Positions 6,339 to 7,382 of a DNA stretch of 7,382 bases are shown here, piece after piece (positions within the stretch are counted from its first letter, which is position 1; each line of letters starts with the position of its first letter). The notes under the pieces were generated by a model. It did not search any database. It saw nothing but the letters and a program-made list of their open reading frames with translations, and was not told where the DNA came from. The stretch comes from an uncultured Paraglaciecola sp. (lineage in GTDB: Bacteria; Pseudomonadota; Gammaproteobacteria; Enterobacterales; Alteromonadaceae): contig CAJQKX010000201.1 in assembly GCA_905479025.1 (NCBI GenBank), forward strand, positions 1-7,382. Direction: 5' to 3'. The position numbers were made by a program, and so were the translations under genes.

Positions 6339-7117
6339 GGGATAAGTCTATATTTAGATTGATAAGTTGGGAGTCTAAGCGGCATGCCTTTGAGCTGATT
6401 TTTTAAATTTTGAATTGCATGCTCTTCATAGCTAAGGAAGTTACCTACTGCTACTCCAGCGATATTTGGCTGTAATAATAATTTTCTCATTTGCTCTGGA
6501 TCACTCAAGCCCCCAAATACAATCAAGGGGGTATTTAATAACCCTGAGAAACCAGCTAGAAGATTTTGGTTAAAACTATTTGGAAATCCTTCATTCTGCC
6601 AATCAATGACCAATAATTCTGAAACAATACCTGAATTTAGTGACTTAATAATACTATTAGGCACCGTTACTGAAGTATTACTACGGTAGTCCAGCCAGTC
6701 CATTTTTTGATCTCGCATTGAAACCGGCATAGATCCGATTACAGCCTGCATACCCAATTTTTGGGACAAACTTCGAATGATTTTTTCGTCATCATGCATT
6801 AATGCGTCTACAACTAGGCGGTCAGCACCTAGCCTTATCACTTTCAGACCATCATCTAATGAGCGTATACCGCCGCCATAGATTAATGGTGTATCCAACC
6901 CAAGCCTCCCAAGTTTTTTTAAAAGCTCAAAATCTGGACCAATATTATCAGTTGAACGATCAATATTTAGCACAAAGATTTCATCTGCGCCCCACCGGTC
7001 CAGATTTTCTACTAAACATTCAGGTTTACCTAAAGGCAGGTAACGTCGATACCCAAAGGATTGAACCGCCCACCCACCTTTAACAACAACTACACCTATT
7101 AAACGCTTCTTAAGCAT
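6335..7117 (-). CDS. HisF-like synthase subunit for sugar acetamidino modification (AglZ/HisF2 type)
   Basis: A 260-residue (beta-alpha)8 barrel protein close in length to histidine HisF. LIYGGGIRSLDDG (78-90) and VFGGLSDPEQM (200-210) are the two phosphate-binding regions, and LVIDWQNEG (169-177) matches the barrel strand before the second one. Aligned to canonical HisF from residue 1, Asp11 is replaced by Val11 (GVVVVKGG), Asp51 by Asn51 (VLNIDRS), and Asp130 falls on Pro131 (GSMPVS). D11 and D130 are the catalytic pair in histidine synthesis, so this protein should not make IGP. It most likely docks HisH, triggers its glutaminase and guides ammonia to the downstream amidotransferase. The ATG overlaps the hisH end by 8 nt and its own stop overlaps the amidotransferase start. 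Confidence 0.88.
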   Translation of the reverse strand: MLKKRLIGVVVVKGGWAVQSFGYRRYLPLGKPECLVENLDRWGADEIFVLNIDRSTDNIGPDFELLKKLGRLGLDTPLIYGGGIRSLDDGLKVIRLGADRLVVDALMHDDEKIIRSLSQKLGMQAVIGSMPVSMRDQKMDWLDYRSNTSVTVPNSIIKSLNSGIVSELLVIDWQNEGFPNSFNQNLLAGFSGLLNTPLIVFGGLSDPEQMRKLLLQPNIAGVAVGNFLSYEEHAIQNLKNQLKGMPLRLPTYQSKYRLIP

Positions 7118-7382
7118 TGCCTAACCCCGAAATCAAATTTTTCAAAAGCTCATTACCCGCCCCTTGACTTTTTTCTGGATGGAATTGAATTCCTAAAACA
7201 CTGCCACTTCGAATTACGGAAGGAAAGGCTTTGTGATGCCTAGACACACAAGCTTGGTATTCAGTCGGCCCATCATATGCAAATGAATGGTTAAAATAAA
7301 ATGCCTTACCATCACTTGGCTGCAACAGTTGATTCTTTTGAACACATTCAATTGTATTCCATCCAATATGCCATTCAGGGTC
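7110..7382 (-). CDS. HisH-type glutamine amidotransferase, C-terminal part (5' end outside window)
   Basis: The reading frame is open to the right edge, giving the last 90 residues of a roughly 200-residue class I glutamine amidotransferase; an apparent TTG start at 7325 is internal. HIGWN near the window edge is the HisH-specific block. YFNHSFAYD matches the segment before the active site, and FHPEKSQ (residues 67-73 of the visible part) contains the catalytic His and Glu. The nucleophilic Cys lies in the missing N-terminal part. It hydrolyses glutamine to ammonia for its HisF partner, which is encoded next and overlaps by 8 nt. The neighbours point to the polysaccharide copy (HisH2) rather than the histidine operon. 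Confidence 0.9.
   Translation of the reverse strand, partial: DPEWHIGWNTIECVQKNQLLQPSDGKAFYFNHSFAYDGPTEYQACVSRHHKAFPSVIRSGSVLGIQFHPEKSQGAGNELLKNLISGLGNA

Noticed and set aside
6802..7083. Plus-strand open frame of 93 codons
   Set aside because: Antisense to the HisF-like gene, no recognisable motif.
7110..7325. A complete small 71-residue protein starting at TTG 7325
   Set aside because: The frame continues open to the window edge with HisH-conserved HIGWN, so it is the C-terminal part of a larger gene.

Overview
The window looks like part of a surface-polysaccharide (O-antigen or capsule) gene cluster from a Gram-negative bacterium of fairly low GC, most likely a gammaproteobacterium. That guess rests on gene content (HisH2/HisF2/WbpG-type acetamidino modification, RfbF) and base composition; the genus cannot be fixed. 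Every supported gene lies on the minus strand, so the locus is read from right to left.

Right block (7382 down to 5103): the 3' end of a hisH-type glutamine amidotransferase, a divergent HisF-type synthase subunit, and a WbpG/WbuX-type N-acetyl sugar amidotransferase. They overlap by 8 and 4 nt. Together they form the known cassette in which HisH2 releases ammonia from glutamine, HisF2 passes it on, and the PP-loop amidotransferase turns an acetamido group on a sugar into an acetamidino group. The HisF copy lacks the aspartates needed for histidine synthesis, which marks it as the polysaccharide paralogue.

Central gap (5102 down to 4230, about 870 bp): no intact gene. It carries a clear pseudogene remnant (4596-4739), a 47-codon C-terminal tail resembling the C-terminus of the amidotransferase just upstream. 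It also has a 72-nt inverted-repeat structure (4381-4452), a weak terminator-like palindrome and a possible gene tail around 4821-4895. The gap reads as a scar left by replacement or rearrangement inside the cluster.

Left block (4229 down to 246): four genes, each overlapping the next by 4 nt. They are a 537-residue GT-B-like putative glycosyltransferase with four clustered N-terminal cysteines, an RfbF-type glucose-1-phosphate cytidylyltransferase (TTG start), a GT-A-like putative glycosyltransferase and a class I SAM methyltransferase. RfbF would supply CDP-glucose, but no CDP-glucose 4,6-dehydratase (rfbG) is present. Either the rest of the pathway lies outside the window or CDP-glucose is used differently here.

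Left edge (1-245): no intact gene. A 42-codon open stretch (24-149) with a coding look may be the 3' end of a decayed gene. No tRNA, rRNA, CRISPR array or intact insertion sequence was seen.
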